A stretch of DNA of 64,000 nucleotides from Adiantum capillus-veneris (lineage: Eukaryota > Streptophyta > Polypodiopsida > Polypodiales > Pteridaceae): contig CM043960.1 in NCBI GenBank assembly GCA_014529385.2, positions 117,498,043-117,562,042 of the forward strand, in the 5' to 3' direction. This document shows, piece after piece, positions 10,410 to 22,063 of the stretch (its first letter is position 1; each line of letters starts with the position of its first letter). Below the pieces are notes generated by a model. It saw nothing but the letters and a program-made list of their open reading frames with translations. It ran no database searches and was not told the DNA's origin. The translations under genes were made by a program, and so were the position numbers.

Positions 10410-12076
10410 TACCCCCCTCTTGAAAGAATTGTAATCGCCCTCGATTATGCCTGCAAAACAGATAGAGGCCATGAATTGTCTTAGCAGACACTGACTCTTA
10501 GTACCGATCCACTAGGCACAACACATGTAGCACATGTACCAATCGACAGTCACATCACAGGACATCAGATGACAAATTACATTCAAAATCATTCCAAATC
10601 TCAGACCATGATTAATCGGCAACGTATTTAGCAATCGCATCTAGATCCAATCGGGACCTCACAGATGCCCGATTAACCAATCCTTATTGCAATCATGTCT
10701 ATAGAGATTTATGAGACCAAAATGTTGCAGTCATTTCATCTATCAGTTCCTGCACTCAAGCAAGTCAAGTACAAATCAATCAATATCATATTCATTTTCG
10801 GGAATTTCGGTTCATAAAGTCATACAACAAAATACTGTCAGCCCATCAGTATCCCTAAAACCCAAAGGGACATCAGTGACTCTATATCAAAAATCAGGGT
10901 AATCTGTTGACAAAGGAGCAAAGTGACTCCCCTCTTGTGCATGCCACTGCACTAGATTCACCCATGTTGAAATCGGGGTTCTATCGGAGTAGACTATGCT
11001 AAACCGAATGCTTCAAGATAAAGTTCCACAATCTGAGGAGTATCTGCTAGGTCCTCCTCCTCCATCCACTTCGCATCCAATGCAAGATAGTTCTTGAATT
11101 TAACCAAGAACCGCCTAATCACTTTACCTTTAATCTTTCTATCTTTATGTGCCAATGAGTATCTCCTCGCTTTCCTCCACTTCGGGTTGCTCATTTGGCT
11201 CCCATCATCGGGCACGTCGCCTTTAAAAGGCTTCAAGAGACTCACATAAAAAGCATTGTGAATTCTCCAAGTATCGAGCAGCTTCAGTCCATAGGAGACA
11301 TCATTTATCTTTTCTTTTATCTGGAACGGTCCATAGTATCTCATGCTAAGCTTTGGAAAAAACCGCTCCTTTCCCTTTTTCTTTCTCAGGCGTGCCTTCT
11401 CAAATCGTAAGAGCACCAATCGTCTTCCTTCAATTTCAGATTGCGACGGTGTCGATCTGCTGCCTTTTTGTGTCTATCCTAAGATTTTGCTAAAGCCTCC
11501 TGGACCTTGGCAAAAGCAATGTCCAAGTCCCTCTTGTACAGGTCGGCTTCAAAAATCTTATCTTTCGTGCTTAGGAAGGGTGGAACCTTCGTAGCACCTT
11601 CAATAATCTCAAATGGCGCCTTCCCCGTCGAAGAGTGGATCGTGTTACTGTAGGCAAATTCCACCAAGGACAAAAACTTTTCCCATTGAGTCTTCTGATC
11701 AGAAATGTAAGACTTCAATAAATCCAATATGACTGAATTTGCAATCTCAGATTGCCCAACTATCTGCGGGTAGAAAGATGACGAGAACTGCAACCATGTG
11801 CCAATGTTCTCCCAAATAGCCTTCCAACACAAACTCGTGAATAGGGGATCTCTCTTAGAGACTATTGTCTTAGGCATGCCATGTAATCTGAATAACTGGG
11901 CAATGAACAGTCTCGCTAAATGATCCGGCTTGACTGTTTTCTTCACTGGAATGAAATGAGCTTGCTTGCTAAATCTCTCAAAAACAGACCAGATACCATC
12001 GTGCCCACTCTGTGTCTTCGGGAGATCAAAAATGAAATCCATAGCAATACTTTCCCAGGGGCGGGTGGGAGTGGTA
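10410..12076 (-). pseudogene. B' gypsy pol C-terminal half (integrase and chromodomain)
   Basis: Minus-strand remains of a Ty3/gypsy polyprotein. 11479-12042 is the integrase core (MDFIFDLPKTQSGHDGIW, IVSKRDPLF, then GQSEIANSVILDLL), in which the D, D and E positions are present. 10994-11419 is the C-terminal part (RYYGPFQI, HNAFYVSLLKP) and the degenerate chromodomain tail. At least one frameshift separates the two. 10410-10993 is 3' UTR without genes. At 12076 the integrase is cut by the N-outer LTR; the homologous B copies continue past this point (15548, 23050). The rest of B' was lost beyond 40711. Confidence 0.75.
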
Positions 12077-13305
12077 TGTAAGGTGCAGCAGAATGAATGT
12101 TTGAACTTTGCTCAAGATGAGTGCTCGAAACTATGCTCAAGGTTCCTTTTGTTCTTATGGAAGGGAGAACCTTCCGTTCTTAATGAGAGAGTGCAATATA
12201 CACAAACAAAGTGAATGGACACTGTGTTAAGGTGCATGAGACTGAGAGATAGAGAGATAAGAGAATACGACACCAGAGACGTAAAACCCTCTTCCGAAGG
12301 CCCCACTCTCTATGGCGAGAGCGGTCTACTATTGATTGCACAAATCTCTACAATGCTTGGACTTGCCGACGATGTCGACGACGATGAGGATGACGACGAG
12401 ACGGGCTGAAATCTGAAAACGCTAAGGGCTGAAATCTGCAAATCTTGTATCTGCTGAATCTGACTCTATGTCGGTGACGATGTCGATGACGACGATGCGA
12501 CGACGACGCGGCTGAAAACGCAGATGCTGAAATCTGTGTTTTCCGGGCTGAATCTGCAAACTTCGATGGATCTGACCGTGCGGCGAGGATCTGCAGCGGC
12601 GGGAAGGTGAGATCTGCGAGGTTCGGGACTTGATCTACGAGTGCTAAAGGCTGAAAACTGAAAACCCTGGTCCTATGGCTGATTCTATCGCGATGATCTG
12701 CAAAAACGCTAGGGTTGTTCTGCAAACCAAAAACGCTAGGGCTGAAAACTGTCTTCTGCTGCTGTCGGTGGCCTTGCAATGCAAAACGCTAGGCTGATCT
12801 GCTGTAGTCTTATCGCCAAGCTGATGCAGAAACAAAACACTGGCTGATCTGCTGTGGTCTTGTCCAAAAATGCTAGCCAAGCTGCTGTGTAGCAAAAACG
12901 CTAGAAGTCCTTGGGGTCCTGCTGAGAAGTTGCCTGTGGAGCAATGTTCCTGCTGCCTCTTCTGCCAGAAAGTGCTAGCGCTAGGTTTTTTTTTATACAA
13001 ACTTAGCAAAATTGCCCTAACTACTTTCCAACAAAAGTCACTTAAAAATAATAAGTGAAAAATGTCAAAAATAGGGAAAATAGGTCTATGCACTATAAAA
13101 ATGCTACTGATGGGATCTGACTGGAATCTGATGGTCATGTTGTGTGCAACCAGAGGATATGCATCTAATCTAAGTGTTTGGAAATGCACGGTCTGCGAAC
13201 AGACTCACAAAAGTGCCAGATCACTTCCTATTCTAGACTGACTTGACTGAACTGAACCCTGGTCATTTGTCCACGGACACATAGGGTTGGATGTGTCACG
13301 TGACA
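12077..13305 (-). repeat. N-outer 3' LTR
   Basis: Starts TGTAAGGTGCAGCAG and ends GTGTCACGTGACA, followed at 13306 by TCCCCTCCTTTT, the complement of a polypurine tract. Carries the AAAACGCTAGG motif array at about 12410-12910 and a run of T before TATAC at about 12986-13000 where the TATA box is expected. Confidence 0.8.
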
Positions 13306-13484
13306 TCCCCTCCTTTTCAAAGTGAGGTACTAATACTAAACTGTATGACGTCGAGGGAGATCGCCAATAGCATCCGGAATCCTAGAAGGGACTCTTCGCC
13401 GGCCCACTCTGATGTGTGGGTCGTGCGGTACTTGAACTTCATAAAGGTCTGCAACGCTTGCTTCTTTGGGCCGCGCCGAAAGCG
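13306..13484 (-). pseudogene. N-outer ORF, 3' end
   Basis: The last ~55 codons of the family N protein (KFKYRTTHTSEWAGEE, LLAISLDVIQF, STSL) ending at a TGA that overlaps the PPT. The frame is cut by B-outer at AAGCG (13480-13484) and resumes at 38433. Confidence 0.7.
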
Positions 13485-14005
13485 TGTAATAGACTTGGAC
13501 ACTCCAAGTCAAGAATCAATCGCGACAGCACCAAATAACCACTTCAAAACAAGTCACAGACCACAATAGATTTGCACTGGCCCGGCGGAATTCCATCCTA
13601 GAGATATTGGCCCCAAAGACTGGCGCCCCTTTCGGTATTTCTTTATGTATTAATCAATGATCAAAGTAGAAGAGAGCGGTTAGGGTTTCACTCTCAGACT
13701 CTACGTCCAGATGCTCTGAGAAGTGAGGCCCTCACCACATATTTAAATGTTACAAGGGATGCCCAAAAGCAGAGCCCCAAAAGCTTGAAACCAAAGCAGA
13801 TTCTCTCTCTCTCAATGAGAGTAAAAATAAAGCAATTCAACTCTCTCTCTTTCTCGTCCAATTCTTTTCGTAGCAACAAGCAAAAAGCTGAGATTTACGT
13901 CGCTCAAAAAAATTTATTTTTTTTCACCTCCGTGAGTTTCGGAAATTAGGGTTTCTGCAAAATTAGGGTTTCTGTTGTCGGTAGCCACATCATCACTTTG
14001 TGACA
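13485..14005 (-). repeat. B-outer 3' LTR (521 bp)
   Basis: Starts TGTAATAGACTTGGACACTCC and ends TCATCACTTTGTGACA, followed by the PPT complement TATCCCCCTCTTG. Two AATTAGGGTTT telo-box-like repeats occur at about 13944-13975. Confidence 0.85.
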
Positions 14006-14581
14006 TATCCCCCTCTTGAAAGCATTGTAATCGACCGCGATTACGCCTGCAAAACCGACAAAAGCCATAAACCGTCTTAGCAGACACTGATTGTTAGTAC
14101 CTACGTACTAGGAACACACATCTAGCACATGTACCAAGTCGACAGTCACATCACACGACATCACGGGACATCACTGGACATCAACATTCATTCGGATCAT
14201 AGACCATGATTTATCGGCTATGTAGCTAGCAATCACATCTAGGTCCAATCGGGACCTCATCGATGTCCGATTGACTAACCCCTATTGCTATTCGAGATCA
14301 ATCAGACCAAAATGCTGCAGTCATTTCGACTATCAGTTCCTGCACTCAATAGAAGTCAATAACAAATCAGTATCTTTATCAAGATTTCCATTTCATAAAG
14401 TCATCCAACAGAATATTGTCAGCTCTCAATATCCCTGAAGCTCAAAGAGACATCAGTGACTTTAGTATCAATATCGAGGCATCTATTGACAAAGGAGCGG
14501 AGTAACTCCCCTCTTGTGCATCCCACTGCACCAGATCTTCGGCCAAGCTGAATTTCTGGGTTCCGTTTGGAGTAGACTATG
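14006..14581 (-). other. B-outer PPT and 3' untranslated region
   Basis: Pyrimidine-rich PPT complement at 14006-14019, then about 560 bp without coding signal, alignable with 21476-22063. Confidence 0.65.
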
Positions 14582-16609
14582 CTAAACCAAAACATCGAGG
14601 TAAAGTTTCACAATCTAAGGAGTATCTGCTAGGTCCTCCTCCTCCATCCACTTCGCATCAAATGCAAGATAGTTCTTGAACTTAACAAAGAACCGCCTTC
14701 GGACTTTACCTTTCTTCGTATCCTTATGTGCCAAAATCTGTTCAGGAACAAGGATCTCCTCGTTTTCTTCCACTTCGGGTTGCTCATCCGGCTCCCCATC
14801 ATCAGGCACATCACCCTTAACAGGTTTCAAGACACTCACATGCAATGCATTGTGAATCCTCCAAGTATCTGGCAGTTTCAATCGGAAGGAGACATAATTT
14901 ATCTTTTAAGTGATCTGGAAAGGTCCGTAGTATCGCATACTAAGCTTTGGAAAAAGCCTCTCCTTTCCCTTTTTCTTTCTTAGGCGTGCCTTCTCAAAAC
15001 GTAAGAGCACCCAATCATCCTCCTTCAATTTCAAGTCGCGACAATGGCGATCCGTTGCCTTTTTCTTTCGTTCTTCAGACTTCTGCAAAGTCTCACGAAC
15101 CTTGGCAAAAGCCGTATCCAAATCTCGCGAATATTCATCCGTTGCAAATATCTAATCTTTCGTGCTCAGGAAGGATGGAACCTTTGCAGCACTTTCAACA
15201 ATCTCAAATGGCGTCTTCCCCGTCGAAGAGTGTATCATGTTATTGTAGGCAAATTCCACCAAAGGTAAGTTCTTTTCCCATTGAGTCTTCGATCCGAGAT
15301 ACAACCACTGAATTGGCAATCTCAAATTGCCCGTCAGTCTGCAAGTGGAACGATGACAAGAACTGCAACTACGTGCCAATGTTCTCCCAAATTGCCTTCC
15401 AAAACAAACTCATAAATCTGCGGTCTCTGTCGAAGACAATCGTCTCAGACATGCCATGTAATCGAAAAATCATCGTGATCATTCTGTGTTCTCGGGAGAT
15501 CAAAAATGAAATCCATTGCAATACTTTCCCAGGGGTGGGTGGGTATGGGTAAAAGTTGTAACAATCCCTTTGCCTTATGCCTGTCAAAGTTGACCTTCTG
15601 GCATACTGCACACAAACTCTTCCACATCTTTTTGGAGTCTCGACCAAAAGAAGTATCTCTCTACCCCTTTCATGGTCGTAAAAAGGTGGACAGTGGCATT
15701 CAGTCATAACCTTTTCCCTCAACGGCTGTGTAACACACAACATGGTTTTTCTCATCAAGTAGACTTCCCAAAGGGGGTATCCTGCTACTGTCTCCCCATC
15801 ACGTATCCGTGTGAAAATATCTGCAAAATTTGTATCTGTGGCATACTAGTCGACCATATCCTCGAAGCTCCTAGGATGTATCGCGGAAAAAAAAGCCAAA
15901 ACCGACGGCTTCCGAGGCAAAGCATCTGCCACCACATTCTTCTGTCCCTGAACATGGACAATCTGGAAGTGAAAGTGTGACAAGATGTTCGCCCACCGCA
16001 TCTGCTTTTTCGAAAGTTGCTTCTATGACAAGAAGTAGCGCAAACTCTGATGGTCTGTAAAGACAGTAAAATCCGCTCCGAGTAGGTAATGCCACCACTG
16101 AGTAAGAGCATGGATAACCGCCAAAATCTCTTATCTGTGTTGTCATCTCCGGCCTAAAGAACAATCGGCTCTCGTAAGCAATGACATGGCCTTCTTGCAT
16201 TAAGACCGCACCCAGACTACGACCACAAGCATCACAAAATACATCAAATGACTTTTGCAAGTCCGGCAAAGTCAAATCTAGTCTTGTAGTCAATTTCTCT
16301 TTCAATGTCTGAAAGGCAATCACCTCTGTGGATCCCCATGAGAAAGGGACTCCTTTCTGTATCAAGATATGCAAAGGGGAAGAAACCTCTGCAAACCGAC
16401 TGTAGTACGAACACATTCTTCAAATCGGGCCAATCACGTATAGTCTCTATCTTGGCAGAATCCACTTGCACTCCTGCTGCTAAGACAAAGTATCCAAAAA
16501 GTGTATCTTTGAAGCAAATGATCTCTGTGTTCTGCCTCATTCTTGGAGAAAACAATGATGTCGTCAAAGAAAGTGCCAACAAATAGTCTGTACTCTCGAA
16601 AAATCCTGT
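14582..16609 (-). pseudogene. B-outer pol: RT end, RNase H, integrase, chromodomain (broken)
   Basis: From low to high coordinate: degenerate chromodomain and integrase C-terminus (14582-15121; HNALHVSVLKP, FKNYLAFDAKWMEEEDLADTP), a partly deleted integrase core (15152-15560), the integrase zinc-finger region (15560-15760), RNase H-like and connection segments (15785-16250) and RT thumb (16244-16609; [13 protein letters not shown] at about 16550-16590). Many frameshifts and a deletion within the integrase (the B-inner copy is longer at 22780-22830) make it non-functional. It is cut at 16609 within the RT. Confidence 0.75.
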
Positions 16610-17791
16610 TGTAAGGTGCAACGGAATGAATGTTTGCGCTTTGCTCAAGGTGAGTGCTCCGAACTGTGCTCAAGGTTCCTTTTGTTCTTACGGAAGGTAG
16701 AGCCTTCCGTTCTTAATGAGAGAGTGCAATGATTACAAACAAAGTGAATGGACACTGTGCATGCAAGTGTATGAGACTGAGAGATAGAGAGAGAAGAGAG
16801 ATACCACACCAGAGACGTTGTATAACCCTCCTCCGAAGGCCCCACTCTCGTCGGCGAGAGTGGTCTACTTATGATTGCACAATCTGGTACAAATGGAATG
16901 CATGAGACTGATGCAAGTCTAGGCTATGTTGACGACGACGACGGGGATGATGAGGCCGACACTAGGGCTGAAATCTACAATCTTTCTACTGCTGTCAAAA
17001 ACGCTATGGGCTGAAATCTGCGATTGAGTCAAAACTCTGATTTGGGGGCTCTTTTCTGTGGGTCTTTGATGCTGAAAATCTGCACGTTTAGGGCTGAAAA
17101 CTGAGGTTCTTCATGGCTGAAACCTGAGGTCTTTACCGAGGCTGAATCTGCTACTCTTCAAGGGTTGAGAATCGTTGAGGCTCTGCTTGTGCTGAGATCC
17201 AGCAACGCTAGTGTAGCTTATCCAAAAACGCTAGCAAGGCTAGGTTTCATTAACGCTAGGGCTGATGTTTCTGCTGCAGGGAGGATCTGCTGATGCCAGA
17301 AACACTAGGCCTTGCTGATGTCAGAAAACGCTAGGGCTGGTGCTTGGAGAAAATGCCAAGGCTTGGGATCTTGCTTGGAGGGGGAAACCGCCAAGGTTCT
17401 GCTAAGAAGTTGCCTGCTGAGCTTGGCTCCTGTTGCCTCTTCTACCAAATAGTACTAGCTATAGTTTGCTTATATACAAACTTAGCAAAATTGCCCTACC
17501 TACTTTTGTTGAAAAGTCACTTAAATTAATAAGTGAAAAATGTCAAAAATAGGGAAAATAAGCTAAATGCACTGAAAAATTCCCCTAATGGAATCTGATG
17601 GATTCTGATGGGAATGCTAATGATCATGCTATGTGCAACCAGAGGATATGCATCTACACTAAGTGACTGGTCATGCACGGTCTACGAATAGACTCACAAA
17701 AGTGCCAGATCACTTCTAAATCTGGACTGACCGAACCCTGTTATGCTAAAGCTTGTCCACGGACACATAGAGTTGGATGTGTCACGTGACA
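16610..17791 (-). repeat. N-inner 3' LTR (1182 bp)
   Basis: Starts TGTAAGGTGCAACGG and ends GTGTCACGTGACA. The outer 12 bp on this side (TGTCACGTGACA) form a perfect palindrome with a CACGTG G-box. A degenerate AAAACGCTAGGGCTGA array fills about 16970-17400. Confidence 0.88.
17468..17477 (-). promoter_or_regulatory. TATA box of family N LTR
   Basis: Minus-strand GTATATAAGC, about 315 bp inside the U3 end of the LTR. Transcription would start about 30 bp further on, just before the CTAGCG motif array, so the array would be in the transcribed R/U5 part. Position inferred, no transcript data. Confidence 0.5.
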
Positions 17792-17802
17792 TCCCCTCCT
17801 TT

Positions 17803-19556
17803 TCAAAGTGAGGTACTGGTACCAAACTCTATGGCGTCGAGGGAGATCGCCAATAACATCCGGAATCCTGGAAGGGACTCTTCGCCGGCCCACTCTGCTG
17901 TGTGGGTCGTGCGGTACTTGAACTTCATAAAGGTCTGCAACGCTTGCTTCTTTGGGTCGCACAGAAAGCGAGATAAAGTCTTTTGTGGCTCTTTCGATGC
18001 TTCAACTTCGTCTAGAGTCATGCTTCGTTCTTCTTCAAGAATCTCCATGGCTGAAAATTCCTGAAACCATTTCCAACACAAAAATATGAATATACCCATT
18101 CCATGTAAAGTGAATGGAAAAAATCTTGTCTTCCTCAAAGACTGTGCATGCAATGTAGATGAACCAATAGACAGAGTGCTAAACCGTTCACCACATACAC
18201 GCAAACAATTAGATTGAATCTTTCTCTTATGATCTAGAACAATCAACTGTGGCAATTCACAACGGAAATGCCTATGCTTGGTGCTCATACTTTCATGTGT
18301 TTGTTCTACGACTATGTCATGCCAAGGAAGAGACGAGAAAGGTGACTTCCTTGAATGCATACTTTTCAGCTTTTCATGAACAATCCGCATATATCCGTGC
18401 TCATTCACGAGTGAATCATGCTCAACGTACAATATGTCATGCCTAAGAAAAGAGATCACATAAAGACGTTGACTAAAATACAGGAAACAATCACGAATGA
18501 AGCACTCGTACAATGCGTGCGTACTAATCATGCGAACACATAATACTTCCTGTGAGGGTTCTTTGGACCTATGCTCGAGAGCCAAGATCGGTTCTTCCTG
18601 AATGATCGAATCGTCCTATGGGGGTTCTTTGAACCTTGACTCGAAAGCCAAGATCGGTTCTTCGTGATTGATCGAATCTACAACAAGGTTAGCTTCGCTA
18701 GAAAAAGCATCCACTAATACATCATCCTTGTGAACAATCACATCATCTTCATGCAACTCATCATGCTTATGAGAAGTCACATCTTGATCATGCAAATCAT
18801 CAAGCTTATCATGAACATCCAAATCATCATGCTTATCATTGCCATTCAAATCATCATGCAAATCATGTGTATCATGCTTTAATGAAAAAGAGACTGAGAG
18901 AGTCTCCTTTTCCCGATTCTCTTCAATCGGCGCCTGCACATTAGAGAATAGTAGGACAAACTCTTGCATGCGTTGATCTATCTGCGCTTCACGCTCTAAC
19001 CGTCTTTCTGGCGCTCGCAAGCCAATTCGGCTAGTCTTTCTATGGACTCACGATCCAATTTTGCGTTTCTTTCTGTGGCCGCCAAGCGTGCTTGCTCGCA
19101 CTCACGCTCTATGGCTGCCATTCTTTCTTCGTGCCACACTTCTCGTTGTCTACCTTGTCGTACCATCATGTCCATCATTGTCTTGCACCAAGCTCCCATG
19201 GGATCTGGTGCAATCCTTTGCGTAGACGGGGAAGGGTGAGGGTTGGAAAAACCTCCTAGTGGGGAAAATTCTTCTTCGCCTCTCTCATGCTCATCACCTC
19301 CAAGCGAAGTATCCATTCCGCTTCGAGTGATGACCATTCTGAAGTCGTGGGTTCTTGTGGGTTCTTGTGGTCTTGGGTTCTTAAGTTCATGAGGAACTTG
19401 GGTTCTTGAGGGTCTCGAGGTTCTTGAGGGTCTTGAGGTTTTCTTTCGCTTGCAAACCATGTTTGAGAAGGATCTTCTCTTCACCCGAGTTCTACTCCTT
19501 TTCGCGGGCGCACCCCTTGGCGGCCTTGCGCTCACACCAAGGTTGCTTTTTCCCAC
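17803..19556 (-). pseudogene. Family N single protein, function unknown (gag-like?), about 580 aa with breaks
   Basis: I do not recognise a known domain. The frame opens at ATG 19556 (MGKSNLGVSARPP) and has a basic Arg/Lys/Ser stretch, MVITRSGMDTSLG, and a charged coiled-coil-like part rich in E/R/Q (about 19000-19200). A His/Asp repeat follows (DKHDDL, DVHDKLDDLHDQD; about 18740-18870), then a ~75-bp direct duplication (EEPILAFESRFKEP and EEPILALEHRSKEP). The C-terminal domain ends in KFKYRTTHTAEWAGEE and STSL. A one-base frameshift lies near 19010 and a stop near 18616. The TGA touches the polypurine tract. N-outer has the same protein in two parts (38433-39900, 13306-13484). Gag-like packaging is only a guess from position. 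Confidence 0.6.
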
Positions 19557-19768
19557 TTCACGTCGATTGGCAGGCCGCTAAGTGCACGGTCCGCTCTCAA
19601 TGAGTGAAAAGAGACACAAGGGGAGGCTAGACAAGCCCTTCTTTCCTGGGATTCCTGTCACTGTTCAAAAACACGATTAGGAATCGACACGCCCAAGTTC
19701 GTGCAACCGCAACAAGTAAAAACAAATTCTTGTGGTTCTTTCCTTGAGTGATACAGAACACTGCCAAA
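19557..19768 (-). other. N-inner leader between PBS and ORF
   Basis: Contains the conserved leader blocks shared with 7033-7104, 10042-10156 (inverted) and 39900-40123. No ORF. Confidence 0.6.
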
Positions 19769-19780
19769 GCTCTAATACCA
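19769..19780 (-). promoter_or_regulatory. N-inner primer binding site
   Basis: Complement reads TGGTATTAGAGC, one base off the initiator tRNA-Met PBS, directly beside the LTR. Confidence 0.75.
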
Positions 19781-19781
19781 A

Positions 19782-20830
19782 TGTTAGGTGCAGCGGAATG
19801 AATTGTTTGCGCTTTGCTCAAGATGAGTGCTCCGAACTGTGCCCAAGGTTCCTTTTGTTCTTACGGAAGGTAGAGCCTTCCGTTCTTAATGAGAGAGTGC
19901 AATGATTACAAACAAAGTGAATGGACACTGTGCGTGCAAGTATATGAGATTGAGAGATAGAGAGAGAAGAGAGATACGACACCAGAGACGTAAAACCCTC
20001 CTTTGAAGGCCCCACTCTCGTCGACGAGAGTGGTCTACTTATGATTGCACTATCTGGTACAAATGGAATGCATGAGACTGATGCAAGTCTAGGCTATGTT
20101 GACGACGACGACAGGGATGACGAGGCCGACACTAGGGCTGAAATCTGCAATCTTTCTACTGCTGTCTATGGGCTGAAATCTGCGACTGAGTCAAAACGCT
20201 GATTTGGGGGCTCTTTTCTGTGGGTCTTTGATACTGAAAATCTGCAGGTTTAGGGCTGAAAACCGAGGTTCTTCATGGCTGAAAACTGAGGTCTTTACCG
20301 GGGCTGAATCTGCTACTCTTCAAGCGCTGAGAATCGCTGAGGCTCTGCTTGTGCTGAGATCCAAAAACGCTAGTGTAGCTGATCCAAAAACGCTAGCAAG
20401 GCTGGGTTTCATTAACGCTAGGGCTTATGTTTCTGCTGCAGGGAGGACCTGCTGATGCCAAAAACGCTAGGCCTTGCTGATGTCAGAAAACGCTAGGGCT
20501 GGTGCTTGGAGAAAACGCCGAGGCTTGGGATCTTGCTTGGAGGGGAAAACCGCCAAGGTTCTACTGAGAAGTTGCCTGCTGAGCTTGGCTCCTGTTGCCT
20601 CTTCTGCCAAATAGTGCTAGCTGTAGTTTGCTTGTATACAAACTTAGCAAAATTGCCCTACCTACTTTTGTTGGAAAGTCACTTAAATTAATAAGTGAAA
20701 AATGTCAAAAATAGGGAAAATAGGCTAAATGCACTGGAAAATTCTCCTGATAGAATCTTATGGATTCTGATGGAAATGCTTATGATCATGCTCTATGCAA
20801 CGAGAGGATATGCATCTACACTAAGTGACT
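19782..20830 (-). repeat. N-inner 5' LTR, first part
   Basis: Starts TGTTAGGTGCAGCGG and is near-identical to 16610-17650. It is broken after CTAAGTGACT by B-inner; TGACT (20826-20830) is the target duplication. The CTAGCG motif array lies at 20160-20560. Confidence 0.88.
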
Positions 20831-21200
20831 TGTAACAGACTTGGACACTCCAAGTCAAGAATCAACCGCTACAGCACCAAATAGCCACTTCGAAACAAGT
20901 CACGGATCACAATAGATGTACACTGGCCCGGTGGAGTTCCATGCCTAGAGATATTGGCCCCAAAGACTAGCGCCCCTTTCGGTATTTCTTTTTATATTAA
21001 TCAGATCAAAGTACAAGAGAGTGGCTAGGGTTTCACTCTCAGACTCTGCGTCCAGATGCTCTCAGAAGTGAAGCCCTCACCACTTATTTAAAGGTTACAA
21101 GGGATGCCCAAAAGCAAAGCCCCAAAAGCTTCAAAATCAAAATTCCTGAAAGCAAAAGCTCTTTTCCCTCTCTCACAGAGAGTTTCTAAAAGCAAAAGCA

Positions 21201-21268
<68 letters not shown>

Positions 21269-21475
21269 GAGAGCAATAAAAAGCAATTATGCTTTTCTGG
21301 CCAAAAGCTAAGATTTGCGTCGCTCAAAAATATCCCAAAAAAAAAAAAAAAAAAGTTTTTTTTGTTGACTTCCGCGATTTCCGAAAATTAGGGTTTGTGG
21401 CAAAAATTAGGGTTTGCAGGTTTTTTTGGTAGAAATTAGGGTTTTTGCTGTCCGCCACGTCATCACTTTGTGACA
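20831..21475 (-). repeat. B-inner 3' LTR (645 bp)
   Basis: Starts TGTAACAGACTTGGACACTCC and ends CACTTTGTGACA, followed by the PPT complement TACCCCCCTCTTGG. Contains a (CT)n run at 21203-21264 and three AATTAGGGTTT repeats at 21386-21452. Confidence 0.88.
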
Positions 21476-22063
21476 TACCCCCCTCTTGGAAGCATTGTAA
21501 TCGACCGCGATTACGCCTGCAAAACCGACAAAAGCCATAAACCGTCTTAGCAGACACTGACTGTTAGTACCTACGTACTAGGGACACATCTAGCACATGT
21601 ACCAAATCGACAATCACATCACACGACATCACAAGACATCACCAGACATCACAGGACATTCAGCATTCATTCGGATCTTAGACCATGATTTATCGGCAAT
21701 GTAGCTAGCAATCACATCTAGGTCCAATCGGGACCTCATCGATGTCCGATTGACTAACCCCTATTGCAACCATGTCTATTCGAGATCAATCCGACCAAAA
21801 TACTGCAGTCATTTCGTTTATTAGTTCCTGCACTCAAAAGAAGTCAAGAACAAATCAGTATCATTATCAGGAATTCCATTTCATAAAGTCATCCAGCAGA
21901 ATACTGTCAGCTCTCAGTCTCCCTGAAGCTCAAAGAGACATCAATGACTTTAGTATCAAAATCCAGGCATCTGTTGACAAAGGAGTGGAGTGACTCCCCT
22001 CTTGTGCATCCCACTACACCAGATCTCCGGCCAAGCTGAATTCTGGGTTCCATTTGGAGTAGA
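21476..22063 (-). other. B-inner PPT and 3' untranslated region
   Basis: PPT complement at 21476-21489, then non-coding sequence matching 14006-14581. Nothing else seen. Confidence 0.65.

Noticed and set aside
21088..21391. ORFs rich in RE or SL repeats
   Set aside because: Translations of the (CT)n tract in the B-inner LTR.
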